Source of the DNA: Pseudomonas parafulva NBRC 16636 = DSM 17004 | Lineage (GTDB): Bacteria; Pseudomonadota; Gammaproteobacteria; Pseudomonadales; Pseudomonadaceae | NCBI RefSeq assembly: GCF_000730645.1 | Contig: NZ_BBIU01000024.1 | Location: 1-64,000, forward strand | Reading direction: 5' to 3' | Length of the DNA: 64,000 bases | Shown here: positions 36,001 through 44,539 of the stretch, piece by piece | How the letters are laid out: each line of letters begins with the position of its first letter | Position numbering within the stretch: position 1 is the first letter of the stretch | The notes under the pieces: generated by a model | Database searches by the model: none | The model's input: the letters and a program-made list of their open reading frames with translations, nothing else | Told to the model about the DNA's origin: nothing | Position numbers and translations under genes: made by a program

Positions 36001-37674
36001 CAGGGCGAACGGCATCAGCATGCTTGCCGGTAGCAACGGGTCGACTTGCCCGCTGCAATAGTCGCAGATCGCTTGCAAGGTTGACTCGTCCAAGCTGCCA
36101 TGCAGCTTGGCCCGCAGCGCGCGCAGCATGAAGTCGCAGCGCCATTCCCGGGCGAAGCGCTGCACCCGCTGCACCAACCCCGTCGGCTCGTTCAGCTTGC
36201 TGGCCACATAGGCTGGATAATTACCCCCCACGTCCACACGCTGTACCAGCGCCTTTGCATAGTCGGCGGTCATCCAGCCCATGATCAATTGGTCTTCGCG
36301 GTGGGTGATGGCCGTTATGGTCGCGCCCTCCAGCGAGCTGAGGTTGGCAATGGCAAACTGAGTCAGGCTGAGGGTGCGCTTCTCGAGCGCGCCATCACCG
36401 GCCCCCACCCCGGCACCACCCGGCACACCGAATGCCGAGGTCAGCTCCAGTTGCAGGTCGTCGGGAAAGTAGTTGGCATCCACCGGGTGATCGTGCAGCA
36501 ACTGCTCACGCAACTGCTGGCTGGCGTAGCCGTGCAGGTCGAGTACGCCATCAAGGGCTGCAACACCGTCGGATTCAGCCTGGGCCAGGGCCAACTCATA
36601 AAAGGCCCTTTGGCAGGCAAAACTGTCCGGGGCCGCCACACTGAGCAGCCCACGGGGCGGCTTGCCATCCAGCGCGGGCCGGTTGACGTAACCCTCGATG
36701 AACCACTGTGCAGGGTCGGTCAGGGCCAGGCAGGCCTGCTCCAGGTCGGCAACACCGTTCAACGCACTGCGGCGCAGGCTGCCGACCTGCTCCAGCATGC
36801 ACTCCAGCAGCATTGCCGTCTGCTGGGAAAACGGATCACCTTCCAGCTCATGCCGGTGCCAGCTGATGTTGTCGTGGCTGGCCAGGCTTGGGTATTCAGC
36901 CTGCAACGCCTGGGCAAACGCATCGAAGCCCGGGTAGCCCCACACGGTGCCGGCCGGCTTGCACCACAGCACGACATCGGCCTCGTCCCATTGGCCATAG
37001 ACCAGCAAATCGGGCAGAAAACGGCTGGCCGCCTTGCCGTCGACGGTGGTTTCGATCTGCACGAAAAACACGATGGGACGTTGCCCTGCCCCGCGCAACA
37101 AGCCGCGTACGCACGCCTGTTGCTGGGGCCCCAACCCCTGCAATGGCAGGTTGTGCAGGGTGGCCGACCTGATCATCTGCTGTAACCAGCGATCACGGCT
37201 GACACCTGCACTGCCATCGGCGCGCCAGTAGTCGACCTGGGCCTGGTTGAAACAGCCCCAGATGATCAGCAGCAGGTCATTGAATGCCTGGGTAAGCGGC
37301 GCCAGTTCGATCTGGTCACCTTCTGCGGTCTGCAGCGGGTCGGGGATGGCGAAAAAACGTCGAGCATCGAGCTTCAGGTACTGCTTCTGCCCCGCGACCT
37401 GCGAAAAATTCAGCGGTGTACCCGCGTACAGGGCCTGTAACGCCACATCCACCAGGGGCGTGGTCGATATGCGCTGCCCATCGGCACTGGGCAGCGCAAG
37501 GCCAAGGCGATCGGCATCAGTGAGTTCAGGGCGGTGCGCCTTGATCAGTGGGTAGTGCTGAATCAGCAGCTGCATGATCTGCGTGCTCAGCACCTGCCGC
37601 AGGGTGGGGCGGCTGGCGAACTGGGCAGCCACCAGGGCTTTGAAATCGGTGGGTAGTGCGTAGGGGTCCGGCAT
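33019..37674 (-). CDS. Very large toxin-like protein (dermonecrotic-toxin-type domain)
   Basis: A 1551-residue protein that I relate to the large Pseudomonas proteins annotated with a dermonecrotic toxin-type domain (DUF6543); the match is from memory of the family, not alignment. There is no signal peptide. A hydrophobic stretch lies near residues 690-725, and a strong charged coiled coil near 925-1010. The C-terminal YEIKRVSGKRLWEAHFHYPG segment looks conserved in the family. The ATG at 37674 has AGGAGG seven bases upstream, which fixes the start; the frame is open 37 codons further. No secretion or immunity gene is adjacent. Confidence 0.7.
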   Translation of the reverse strand: MPDPYALPTDFKALVAAQFASRPTLRQVLSTQIMQLLIQHYPLIKAHRPELTDADRLGLALPSADGQRISTTPLVDVALQALYAGTPLNFSQVAGQKQYLKLDARRFFAIPDPLQTAEGDQIELAPLTQAFNDLLLIIWGCFNQAQVDYWRADGSAGVSRDRWLQQMIRSATLHNLPLQGLGPQQQACVRGLLRGAGQRPIVFFVQIETTVDGKAASRFLPDLLVYGQWDEADVVLWCKPAGTVWGYPGFDAFAQALQAEYPSLASHDNISWHRHELEGDPFSQQTAMLLECMLEQVGSLRRSALNGVADLEQACLALTDPAQWFIEGYVNRPALDGKPPRGLLSVAAPDSFACQRAFYELALAQAESDGVAALDGVLDLHGYASQQLREQLLHDHPVDANYFPDDLQLELTSAFGVPGGAGVGAGDGALEKRTLSLTQFAIANLSSLEGATITAITHREDQLIMGWMTADYAKALVQRVDVGGNYPAYVASKLNEPTGLVQRVQRFAREWRCDFMLRALRAKLHGSLDESTLQAICDYCSGQVDPLLPASMLMPFALRRAPDSQAYDVVRGMYVLFNAEPGSVVLYRPLYGKAAVLAFASIEAMMQAVRDDQALQASLLAWLAPEARHVYANGGFTEPHLGGAIVDTSILPAPVAPAQFWPRFWRSDVDLQMYTANRDLLVELADRNSVSNAESRWAILTQGAWLLFDVASLVVRGPAAVALWLVQMFNAASADLQAIREGSDFERSAAVVDMLLNLVMVVGHAYAPRLARHPATLPDAMPSDSPGPGSVRPVPATGAQMLQGKVYLPGALEKSGALLDFSFSGGEGFNVLPAQMRKRLEAMRVDASLEGVEPLQTGDAAGLCRQHGQYYVKFRGDTYRVAPDEHGVRIVDALGNPGPWLQHTAGAWRIDHGLRLSGGMPRGRVELMREQNVRQEARMRDEDARLTEQRKGLVEAYERHKNEVDRSTARIEELERLAQPDEHQQEMLSLQKQLRRGQRQYLANDLKQLVAQDTEHDRVLMERGRIRLSSQVVEDAIRRQRSTIREGLIATCETYYNLLATMINEEDIDGQHNAIALLPETDEEKQQYQRLVKSLERVWQWGSDMVALSAQFDPLLESTLKDNDIVFRDEHGRQVNKHHELSRVIQDRRLNAIDLEFRLLEDLGELALNRLNGTSEAQLDEYYEMLAGDNLRSAGSAHGELAGSGLTDEERVAVLNDVIDSYEETIGRAEYLASVEPAEIRPDKLQLFLQVLRRLKDLASEEMAASVRELEQVEAARPRTPVYAARGGVRRLVRTHRGRSVVGIEAVGDDGVAEVQQRDSHDKVLRTFRRQNSQWWEVQGAPQQELAPARPHAPEVLRNRLGRLIDSVGTTLVMAKRFFSKDEPLGLSTVIDQHIKDLRDTRALLPRTASDKPLAERAQAAVDELEDSKQELLKTHYLTSKAPTLNALKFLHGIGELTVARVERRVELSPTDYLDTYEIKRVSGKRLWEAHFHYPGADTPDRNFQRGHLKLWEQRKLGHQAVLRAARRNEVLRVYRGQLRKGDVEGIIPFE

Positions 37675-37767
37675 GGTCACGCCTCCTGGATGAGCGGAGG
37701 GTGAGCCTGCCTTCAGCGGGTTGGCAGCGGGGTGTACATATTGCTGCCTACAGGTACCCGCGCCCCG

Positions 37768-37802
37768 CGCCGGGCCCGCAAACAAGGTTTGCAGGCCCGG
37801 CG
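37768..37802. terminator. Strong hairpin downstream of betT
   Basis: CGCCGGGCCCGCAAAC and GTTTGCAGGCCCGGCG pair over 16 positions with one mismatch around an AAG loop. It is 16 bases after the betT stop on the strand betT is read from, so it probably ends betT transcription or protects its 3' end. No U-run is present. Confidence 0.65.
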
Positions 37803-37817
37803 ACGGGCAAGGTCAGA

Positions 37818-39821
37818 TCAGCTGTAGACACGCCCCAGCAACTGGCGGTGGCTTTCGAACTGGTCCAGTACGTCGCGTACGATCTGCTCCGGTGCAAAGC
37901 CCATCAGGTCGTACTCCTGGCTGCCATCGTGCAGGTACACCTCGGCACGGTAGAAGCGCTGCCTGACTTCCGGCTCGCCTTCCACCGGCGCTTCGCTCGG
38001 TGCGGCCATGTAGCCGTCAAGGCTGACCTCATAGACGAACGGGTTGCCCTCTTCCATCATCACCCGCAGGCCCATCATGTTGCGCGACTGGCCGACACGG
38101 GTTTCTACCTCGAAGCCCAGTGTCTGCAATTGCGCGGCGGCTTCCTTCAGTGCCGGGCTTACCTGCTTGTCCATGAAGCGTTGCACTACGGCCTGGGTGG
38201 GTTGCAGCTCCAGCTGGCTGAGGCGCTCGCTGAAGCCGCGGCGGCCACGGGCGGCCAGCTCGGCGCGCTCCTGTTCAACGGCCACATCCTGCTTCATGGC
38301 CTTGTACAGGCCGAACATGAACAGCACCAGCACCACCGAGAACGGCAGGCCAGCCAGCACCACCATGGTCTGCATGGCTTCGAAGTTGCCCGCCAGCAGC
38401 AGGCCGATGGTGACCAGGGTGATGATCACCGACCAGAACACCACCATCCAGTGCGGCGCATCCTCGTCCACCTTGCCGCCTTTGCAGGAAAGGTTGGCCA
38501 TCATCACCGCGCCCGAGTCGGCGGGGGTCAGGAACAGCACGAAGCCAACGAATACCGCCACACCGATCACCACCTTCGCCGCCGGGAAGTATTCCAGCAG
38601 TTGGTAGATGGACATGGACGGCTGTGCCAGCGCGGTCTTGCCCAGTTCCACCGCCCCATGGTTGATAACCAGGTCCAGGGCGGTGTTGCCGAAGATCGAC
38701 AGCCAGGCCAGGGTGAAGCCCAGCGGAATCAGCAGCACGCCGCTGACCAGTTGGCGTACGGTACGGCCCTTGGAAATACGGGCAATGAACATGCCCACGA
38801 ACGGGCCCCAGGAAATCCACCAGGCCCAGTAGAACACGGTCCACAGGCCCAGCCAGCGCTCGGACTTGCCGGCTTCGCCTTCATATACGTACAGGTCGAA
38901 GGTTTTCAGCACGATACCGTTGAGGTAATCGCCCACGTTCTGCACCAGGCCATTGAGCAGGTGCAGGGTTTCACCCCCCAGCAGCACGAACATCAGCAGG
39001 CCGCTGAACAGGGCGATGTTGAGGTTGGACAGACGGCGGATGCCGTTCTCCACACCCGACACCGCTGCCACGGTGGCCACCCCGGCCATGACTAGGATGA
39101 CCACCAGCAGGTTGGTCTTGCTGTGGTCCATGCCGAACAGGTACTCGAGGCCCGAGGCCACCTGCATCGAGCCGATACCCAGGTTGGTCACCAGGCCCAG
39201 CAGGGTCACGAACATGCCGAAGATGTCCACGGCGTTACCCGCGGCCCCCTTGACCCAACGCTCACCCACCAGCGGGTACAGCGCCGAACGCAGGGCCAGC
39301 GGCTGGTTGTGCCGGTAGGCGAAGTAACCCACTGCCAGGCCGACCAGTGCGTAGATCGCCCAACCGTGCAGGCCCCAGTGCAGGAAGGTCAGTTGCAGGC
39401 CCTGGCGCGCAGCCTCCAGGCTGGCCGGGGTGCCCTCGGGCGGGTTGAAGTAGTGGTCCAGCGGTTCGGATGCACCGAAGTACAGCAGCGAAATGCCGAT
39501 ACCCGACGAAAACAGCATGCCGGCCCAGGCGCCGTAGCTGAAGTCGGGCTGGTCGTCTTTGCCGCCCAGCTTGAGCTTGCCGTAGTCGGAAAACGCCAGG
39601 TACACGACGAACAGCAGGTAGCCGCAGATCACCAGCATGTAGTACCAGCCGAAGGTGCGCGTCAGCCACTGCTGGGCGACGCCCAGTACCTGGCCGGCAG
39701 TTTCGGGTACAGCGATGAGCAAGGCAGTCAGAACGAGGATCATCAGCGCGGAGGTGAAGAACACCACACGGTTGACCCGTACCCTCTCGGCAGGAGGGTT
39801 TGTAAGTGAGGCAGAAGTCAT
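37818..39821 (-). CDS. betT: High-affinity choline/betaine transporter, BCCT family
   Basis: Imports choline for conversion to the osmoprotectant glycine betaine. The 667-residue protein has twelve membrane segments, the BCCT tryptophan-rich segment FYWAWWISWGPFVGMFIAR, and a long C-terminal cytoplasmic tail of about 170 residues, as in osmosensing BetT proteins. GGAG lies ten bases before the ATG. It diverges from betIBA, and the shared gap holds the BetI-type operator. Confidence 0.93.
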   Translation of the reverse strand: MTSASLTNPPAERVRVNRVVFFTSALMILVLTALLIAVPETAGQVLGVAQQWLTRTFGWYYMLVICGYLLFVVYLAFSDYGKLKLGGKDDQPDFSYGAWAGMLFSSGIGISLLYFGASEPLDHYFNPPEGTPASLEAARQGLQLTFLHWGLHGWAIYALVGLAVGYFAYRHNQPLALRSALYPLVGERWVKGAAGNAVDIFGMFVTLLGLVTNLGIGSMQVASGLEYLFGMDHSKTNLLVVILVMAGVATVAAVSGVENGIRRLSNLNIALFSGLLMFVLLGGETLHLLNGLVQNVGDYLNGIVLKTFDLYVYEGEAGKSERWLGLWTVFYWAWWISWGPFVGMFIARISKGRTVRQLVSGVLLIPLGFTLAWLSIFGNTALDLVINHGAVELGKTALAQPSMSIYQLLEYFPAAKVVIGVAVFVGFVLFLTPADSGAVMMANLSCKGGKVDEDAPHWMVVFWSVIITLVTIGLLLAGNFEAMQTMVVLAGLPFSVVLVLFMFGLYKAMKQDVAVEQERAELAARGRRGFSERLSQLELQPTQAVVQRFMDKQVSPALKEAAAQLQTLGFEVETRVGQSRNMMGLRVMMEEGNPFVYEVSLDGYMAAPSEAPVEGEPEVRQRFYRAEVYLHDGSQEYDLMGFAPEQIVRDVLDQFESHRQLLGRVYS

Positions 39822-40040
39822 TGCACGAATGCTCCGGGCAGTACGGCTGTGGAGGCTAATCTGTTTTTCCCGAGCAATTGGTGGAATATCCCCACTGCAT
39901 CAGGTGTTATAAAAGCACCCTGGGAATCGCGGTTCCGAACCGATCCGCTGCAAAACACACACAGGTGGCCCTGCTGCAAATGCCCCGCGCCGGCTTGCGG
40001 TGCGTGCATTTGTCACAGGTACACCGCCCGCTCCAAGGGC

Positions 40041-40069
40041 CTGCCGCACGGTCCAGCACCGCACGGCAG
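40041..40069. repeat. Interrupted palindrome between betT and betI
   Basis: CTGCCG-CAC-GGT-CCAGC-ACC-GCA-CGGCAG: two nested perfect stems around a five-base loop. It could be a second protein-binding site or an RNA hairpin in the betT leader. No other gene is evident in this 476-base gap. Confidence 0.4.
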
Positions 40070-40208
40070 CATCTGCGTCTTGCATCGCTAGCACCCGCGC
40101 AGACTTTACCAGCCGGGGGCTTCGCGATTTTCTGGGGTGACAATCCGTGCCTGCTCGACCGCCTGAAAAACTGTCAAGGGCACAAATTGTCGCAGAGCTT
40201 ATTCTTTA

Positions 40209-40228
40209 TTGATTGAACGTTCAATCAA
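40209..40228. promoter_or_regulatory. BetI operator
   Basis: TTGATTGAACGTTCAATCAA is a perfect 20-bp palindrome in the betT-betI gap, 70 bases before betI. TetR-type BetI repressors bind palindromes of this kind and release them when choline is present. It can control both divergent units. Confidence 0.85.
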
Positions 40229-40297
40229 AACAAAATAGACTGGTCTTCGCCGAGTCAGCCGCCTGTCGTCTGCTCGCAGGCCTGAGGAGATAGCAAG

Positions 40298-40951
40298 ATG
40301 CCCAAGGTCGGTATGCAACCCATCCGCCGTCAGCAGTTGATCGAAGCCACGTTGCAGGCTGTCGATCAGGTCGGCCTGGGGGATGCCAGCATTGCGCTGA
40401 TTGCCCGTTTGGCCGGGGTGTCCAACGGCATCATCAGTCACTACTTTCGGGACAAGAATGGCCTGATCGCAGCGACGATGGGCTACATCATGAGCATGCT
40501 CAACGAGGGCGTGCGGGCACGCCGCCAAGCCTTGACCGACGATACGCCCCGCGCCCACCTGAAAGTGATCATCGAGGGCAACTTCGATGCCAGCCAGGTG
40601 AATGGCCCGGCGATGAAAACCTGGTTGGCGTTCTGGGCTTCCAGCATGCACCAGCCCGATCTGCACAGGTTGCAACGGATCAACGACCACCGTTTGTACT
40701 CCAACCTGTGTTGCCAGTTCCGCCGCGCCCTGCCGCTTTACCATGCGCGCAAGGCAGCCCGCGGCCTGGCGGCCCTGATCGATGGCTTGTGGCTGCGTGG
40801 CGCCCTGTCGGGGGATGCCTTCGACACCGACCAGGCAATACGGATTGCTTACGAATACATGGATCTACAACTGGCCAAGCAGCACACCCTGGGCACTGAC
40901 CCAGGGGCTGAAAAACGGCGCGCAGCCCTTGCCAACCCGGCGGGAGCGTGA
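40298..40951 (+). CDS. betI: Choline-responsive repressor BetI, TetR family
   Basis: Represses the bet genes until choline is present. The 217-residue protein has the TetR helix-turn-helix early (IALIARLAGVSNGIISHYFRDKNGLI, about residues 28-53) and the BetI-type ligand domain (WLAFWASSMHQPDLHRLQRIN). It is about 20 residues longer than typical BetI because of a charged tail after AKQHTLG. It is the first gene of betIBA and ends 38 bases before betB. Confidence 0.94.
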   Translation: MPKVGMQPIRRQQLIEATLQAVDQVGLGDASIALIARLAGVSNGIISHYFRDKNGLIAATMGYIMSMLNEGVRARRQALTDDTPRAHLKVIIEGNFDASQVNGPAMKTWLAFWASSMHQPDLHRLQRINDHRLYSNLCCQFRRALPLYHARKAARGLAALIDGLWLRGALSGDAFDTDQAIRIAYEYMDLQLAKQHTLGTDPGAEKRRAALANPAGA

Positions 40952-40989
40952 CCCCAGGCCAACCCACACACTGCACTTGCGAGGACACT

Positions 40990-42462
40990 ATGGCCCGTTT
41001 CGGAACGCAAAAACTCTACATTGATGGCGGTTACGTGGATGCTGGCAGCGATGCCACCTTCGAAGCCATCAACCCGGCCACCGGCGAAGTGCTTGCCCAC
41101 GTGCAGCGTGCCACCGAGGCTGACGTCGAGAAGGCCGTCGCCAGCGCCGAGCGTGGCCAGAAAGTGTGGGCAGCCATGACCGCCATGCAGCGCTCGCGCA
41201 TTCTGCGCCGTGCCGTCGACATCCTGCGTGAACGCAACGACGAACTGGCCATGCTCGAAACCCTGGACACCGGCAAGTCGTACTCCGAAACCCGCTACGT
41301 CGACATCGTGACCGGTGCCGACGTGCTGGAATACTACGCAGGCCTGGTGCCGGCCATCGAGGGCGAGCAGATCCCACTGCGCGAATCGTCCTTCGTCTAC
41401 ACCCGCCGCGAGCCCCTGGGCGTTACCGCAGGCATCGGCGCCTGGAACTACCCCATCCAGATCGCCCTGTGGAAATCCGCACCGGCCCTGGCCGCCGGCA
41501 ACGCGATGATCTTCAAACCGTCGGAAGTGACCTCGCTGACCACCCTGAAACTGGCCGAGATCTACACCGAAGCTGGCCTGCCTGATGGCGTGTTCAACGT
41601 ACTGACCGGCAGCGGCCGCGAAGTCGGCGGCTGGCTGACCGAGCACCCGCGCATCGAGAAAATCTCCTTCACCGGCGGCACCACCACCGGCAAGAAAGTC
41701 ATGGCCAGCGCCTCGAGCTCGTCGCTCAAGGAAGTGACCATGGAACTGGGCGGAAAGTCGCCCCTGATCATCTGCGCCGACGCCGACCTGGACAAGGCCG
41801 CCGACATCGCCATGATGGCCAACTTCTACAGCTCGGGCCAGGTGTGCACCAACGGCACCCGCGTGTTCATCCCGGCCGAGCTGAAAGCTGCCTTCGAAGC
41901 CAAGATCGTCGAGCGCGTGGCACGTATCCGTGCTGGCAACCCGGAAGATGAAAACACCAACTTCGGCCCCCTGGTCAGCTTCCAGCACATGGAAAGCGTG
42001 CTGGGCTACATTGCCAAGGGCAAGGAAGAAGGCGCCCGCGTACTGTGTGGCGGCGAGCGCATGACCGACGGCCTGTTCGCCCAGGGCGCATTCGTGGCAC
42101 CGACCGTGTTCACCGATTGCACCGACGACATGACCATCGTCAAGGAAGAAATCTTCGGCCCGGTAATGAGCATCCTCAGCTACGAAACCGAGGAAGAAGT
42201 GGTACGCCGCGCCAACGACACCGAGTACGGCTTGGCAGCGGGCGTGTGCACCAACGACATCAGCCGCGCCCACCGCATCATCCACCAGCTCGAAGCGGGT
42301 ATCTGCTGGATCAACGCTTGGGGCGAGTCGCCGGCCGAAATGCCGGTGGGTGGTTACAAGCAGTCGGGTGTAGGCCGTGAGAACGGCATCAGCTCGCTGG
42401 CCCAGTACACCCGCATCAAGTCGGTTCAAGTCGAACTGGGCGGTTACGCGTCGGTCTTCTGA
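40990..42462 (+). CDS. betB: Betaine aldehyde dehydrogenase
   Basis: Oxidises betaine aldehyde to glycine betaine with NAD(P)+. The 490-residue aldehyde dehydrogenase has the general base Glu in MELGGKSPLII near residue 252, and the catalytic Cys in SSGQVCTNGTRVF near residue 286. The start at 40990 (MARFGTQKLYIDG) matches the family. It lies between betI and betA. Confidence 0.97.
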   Translation: MARFGTQKLYIDGGYVDAGSDATFEAINPATGEVLAHVQRATEADVEKAVASAERGQKVWAAMTAMQRSRILRRAVDILRERNDELAMLETLDTGKSYSETRYVDIVTGADVLEYYAGLVPAIEGEQIPLRESSFVYTRREPLGVTAGIGAWNYPIQIALWKSAPALAAGNAMIFKPSEVTSLTTLKLAEIYTEAGLPDGVFNVLTGSGREVGGWLTEHPRIEKISFTGGTTTGKKVMASASSSSLKEVTMELGGKSPLIICADADLDKAADIAMMANFYSSGQVCTNGTRVFIPAELKAAFEAKIVERVARIRAGNPEDENTNFGPLVSFQHMESVLGYIAKGKEEGARVLCGGERMTDGLFAQGAFVAPTVFTDCTDDMTIVKEEIFGPVMSILSYETEEEVVRRANDTEYGLAAGVCTNDISRAHRIIHQLEAGICWINAWGESPAEMPVGGYKQSGVGRENGISSLAQYTRIKSVQVELGGYASVF

Positions 42463-42470
42463 TCCACAGC

Positions 42471-42597
42471 GTCTAGCTCGCTACTCGCTGCAAGAAAGCG
42501 CCGGCTGGCAACCTGCCAACCGGCCCTTGCAGGCCTCGTCCATCCGTGAGCTTCGCACGGCTGCTGTTCCTTGCAGCTCGCAGCTTGAAGCTCGCCA
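42471..42597. repeat. Diverged inverted repeat between betB and betA
   Basis: TCTAGCTCGCTACTCGCTGC at the left end is mirrored imperfectly by TTGCAGCTCGCAGCTTGAAG at the right. The units are AGCTCGC/GCAGCTTG, related to those in the gpmI-envC gap. The element sits inside the bet operon and spaces betA from betB by 155 bases. Confidence 0.5.
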
Positions 42598-42617
42598 CTG
42601 CTTCCGGAGGAAGCCCC

Positions 42618-44309
42618 ATGGAATACGATTACATCATCGTGGGTGCCGGCTCTGCCGGTAACACCCTGGCCACCCGCCTGACCGAAGATGCCGGCACCAC
42701 CGTGCTGCTGCTCGAAGCCGGTGGCCCCGACTACCGTTTTGACTTCCGCACCCAGATGCCCGCCGCCCTGGCCTTCCCGCTGCAGGGCCGCCGCTACAAC
42801 TGGGCCTACGAGACCGACCCCGAACCGCACATGGATGGCCGCCGCATGGAGTGTGGCCGTGGTAAAGGCCTGGGCGGATCGTCGCTGATCAACGGCATGT
42901 GCTACATCCGTGGCAACGCCATGGACTTCGACGGCTGGGCCGAGCTGCCTGGCCTGCAGGACTGGACCTACCTGGACTGCCTGCCGTACTTCCGCAAGGC
43001 CGAAACCCGCGACATCGGCCCCAACGATTACCACGGCGGCGAAGGCCCGGTCAGCGTTGCCACGCCCAAGGCTGGCAACAACCCGCTGTTCCACGCCATG
43101 GTCGAGGCCGGCGTGCAGGCCGGCTACCCGCGCACCGAAGACCTGAACGGCTACCAGCAGGAAGGCTTCGGCCCGATGGACCGTTCGGTGACCAAGAACG
43201 GCCGCCGCTCCAGCACCGCCCGCGGCTACCTGGACCAGGCCAAGAAACGCCCCAACCTGACCATCGTCACCCACGCCCTTAGCGACCGCGTGCTGTTCGA
43301 CGGCAAGCGTGCCGTGGGCGTGACCTACCTGGTGGGCGATAGCGAAGAGCGCGTCGAAGCACGCGCGCGCAAGGAAGTGATCGTAAGCTCCGGCGCCATT
43401 GCCTCGCCGCAGCTGCTGCAGCGCTCCGGCGTGGGCCCGCGCGCCCTGCTGGAAACCCTGGGTGTGCCTGTGGTGCACGACCTGCCAGGCGTGGGCGAGA
43501 ACCTGCAGGACCACCTGGAGCTGTACCTGCAGTACGCCTGCACCCAGCCGGTCTCGCTGTACCCGTCGCTGCTGTGGTGGAACCAGCCGGCCATCGGCGC
43601 CGAATGGCTGTTCAATGGCACCGGCATCGGCGCCAGCAACCAGTTCGAGGCCGGTGGCTTCATCCGCACCCGCCCCGAGTTCAAGTGGCCGAACATCCAG
43701 TACCACTTCCTGCCGGTCGCCATCAATTACAACGGCTCCAACGGCGTGAAAGAGCACGGTTTCCAGGCGCACATGGGCTCGATGCGTTCGCCAAGCCGTG
43801 GCCGCGTGCAGGCCAAATCCAAGGACCCGCGCCAGCACCCGAGCATTCTGTTCAACTACATGGCCACCGAGCAGGACTGGCAGGAATTCCGTGACGGTAT
43901 CCGCCTGACCCGCGAAATCATGGCTCAGCCGGCGCTGGACCCTTACCGTGGCCGCGAAATCAGCCCGGGCGCGCACGTGCAAACCGACGAAGAACTGGAC
44001 AAGTTCATCCGTGAGCACGCTGAAACGGCGTTCCACCCGTCCTGCTCGTGCAAGATGGGCACCGACGACATGGCCGTGGTCGATGGCGAGGGCCGCGTGC
44101 ATGGCATGCAGGGCCTGCGCGTGGTCGACGCCTCGATCATGCCGATCATCATCACCGGTAACCTCAACGCCACCACGATCATGATTGCCGAGAAAATCTC
44201 GGACAAGATCCGTGGTCGCCAGCCATTGCCGCGCAGCACTGCCCGGTATTACGTGGCGGGCGATGCGCCGGTGAAAGGCGCGCCGATGCGTGAAGTGAAG
44301 CAGGGGTAA
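42618..44309 (+). CDS. betA: Choline dehydrogenase
   Basis: Membrane-associated flavoenzyme that oxidises choline to betaine aldehyde. The 563-residue GMC oxidoreductase has the FAD-binding YIIVGAGSAGNTLATRL at residues 5-21, GKGLGGSSLINGM, the ASPQLLQRSGVGP signature and the catalytic HPSCSCKMG region. CCGGAGG precedes the ATG, which fixes the start. Confidence 0.97.
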   Translation: MEYDYIIVGAGSAGNTLATRLTEDAGTTVLLLEAGGPDYRFDFRTQMPAALAFPLQGRRYNWAYETDPEPHMDGRRMECGRGKGLGGSSLINGMCYIRGNAMDFDGWAELPGLQDWTYLDCLPYFRKAETRDIGPNDYHGGEGPVSVATPKAGNNPLFHAMVEAGVQAGYPRTEDLNGYQQEGFGPMDRSVTKNGRRSSTARGYLDQAKKRPNLTIVTHALSDRVLFDGKRAVGVTYLVGDSEERVEARARKEVIVSSGAIASPQLLQRSGVGPRALLETLGVPVVHDLPGVGENLQDHLELYLQYACTQPVSLYPSLLWWNQPAIGAEWLFNGTGIGASNQFEAGGFIRTRPEFKWPNIQYHFLPVAINYNGSNGVKEHGFQAHMGSMRSPSRGRVQAKSKDPRQHPSILFNYMATEQDWQEFRDGIRLTREIMAQPALDPYRGREISPGAHVQTDEELDKFIREHAETAFHPSCSCKMGTDDMAVVDGEGRVHGMQGLRVVDASIMPIIITGNLNATTIMIAEKISDKIRGRQPLPRSTARYYVAGDAPVKGAPMREVKQG

Positions 44310-44313
44310 GCCG

Positions 44314-44396
44314 GCCCCACAGGTAGCGTATCCCCTTCGGTCCTTGTGACCAGCCTGTGGCAGCGGGTTCACCTGTGAAGCCCGCCCATAGGCAGC
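44314..44396. repeat. Degenerate REP-like pair after betA
   Basis: CCGGCCCCACAGG and CTGTGGCAGCGGGTTCACCTG resemble the REP tail and core seen near 15840, with several changes (CCTGTGAAG in place of CCCGCGAAG). It appears to be a decayed copy. Confidence 0.4.
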
Positions 44397-44403
44397 ATGG
44401 ATA

Positions 44404-44429
44404 AAGGCACCCACTGAGGTGCCTTTTGT
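44404..44429 (+). terminator. betA intrinsic terminator
   Basis: AAAGGCACC, a short CACTGA loop, GGTGCCTTTT: a seven-base stem with a T-run about 95 bases after betA. Confidence 0.85.
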
Positions 44430-44539
44430 ACATCTGCAGAAACGCTTTACATGCTGGCAATTCATCGGGTTAGAATCGATTGGCACGCGACTTGCCAATC
44501 AAGCCTCATTCTTCCCGCAATATCCCGGAGTACCTGCCT

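Noticed and set aside
33019..37674. Rhs or contact-dependent-inhibition toxin
   Set aside because: No YD repeats, haemagglutinin repeats, PAAR or two-partner secretion signal was seen.
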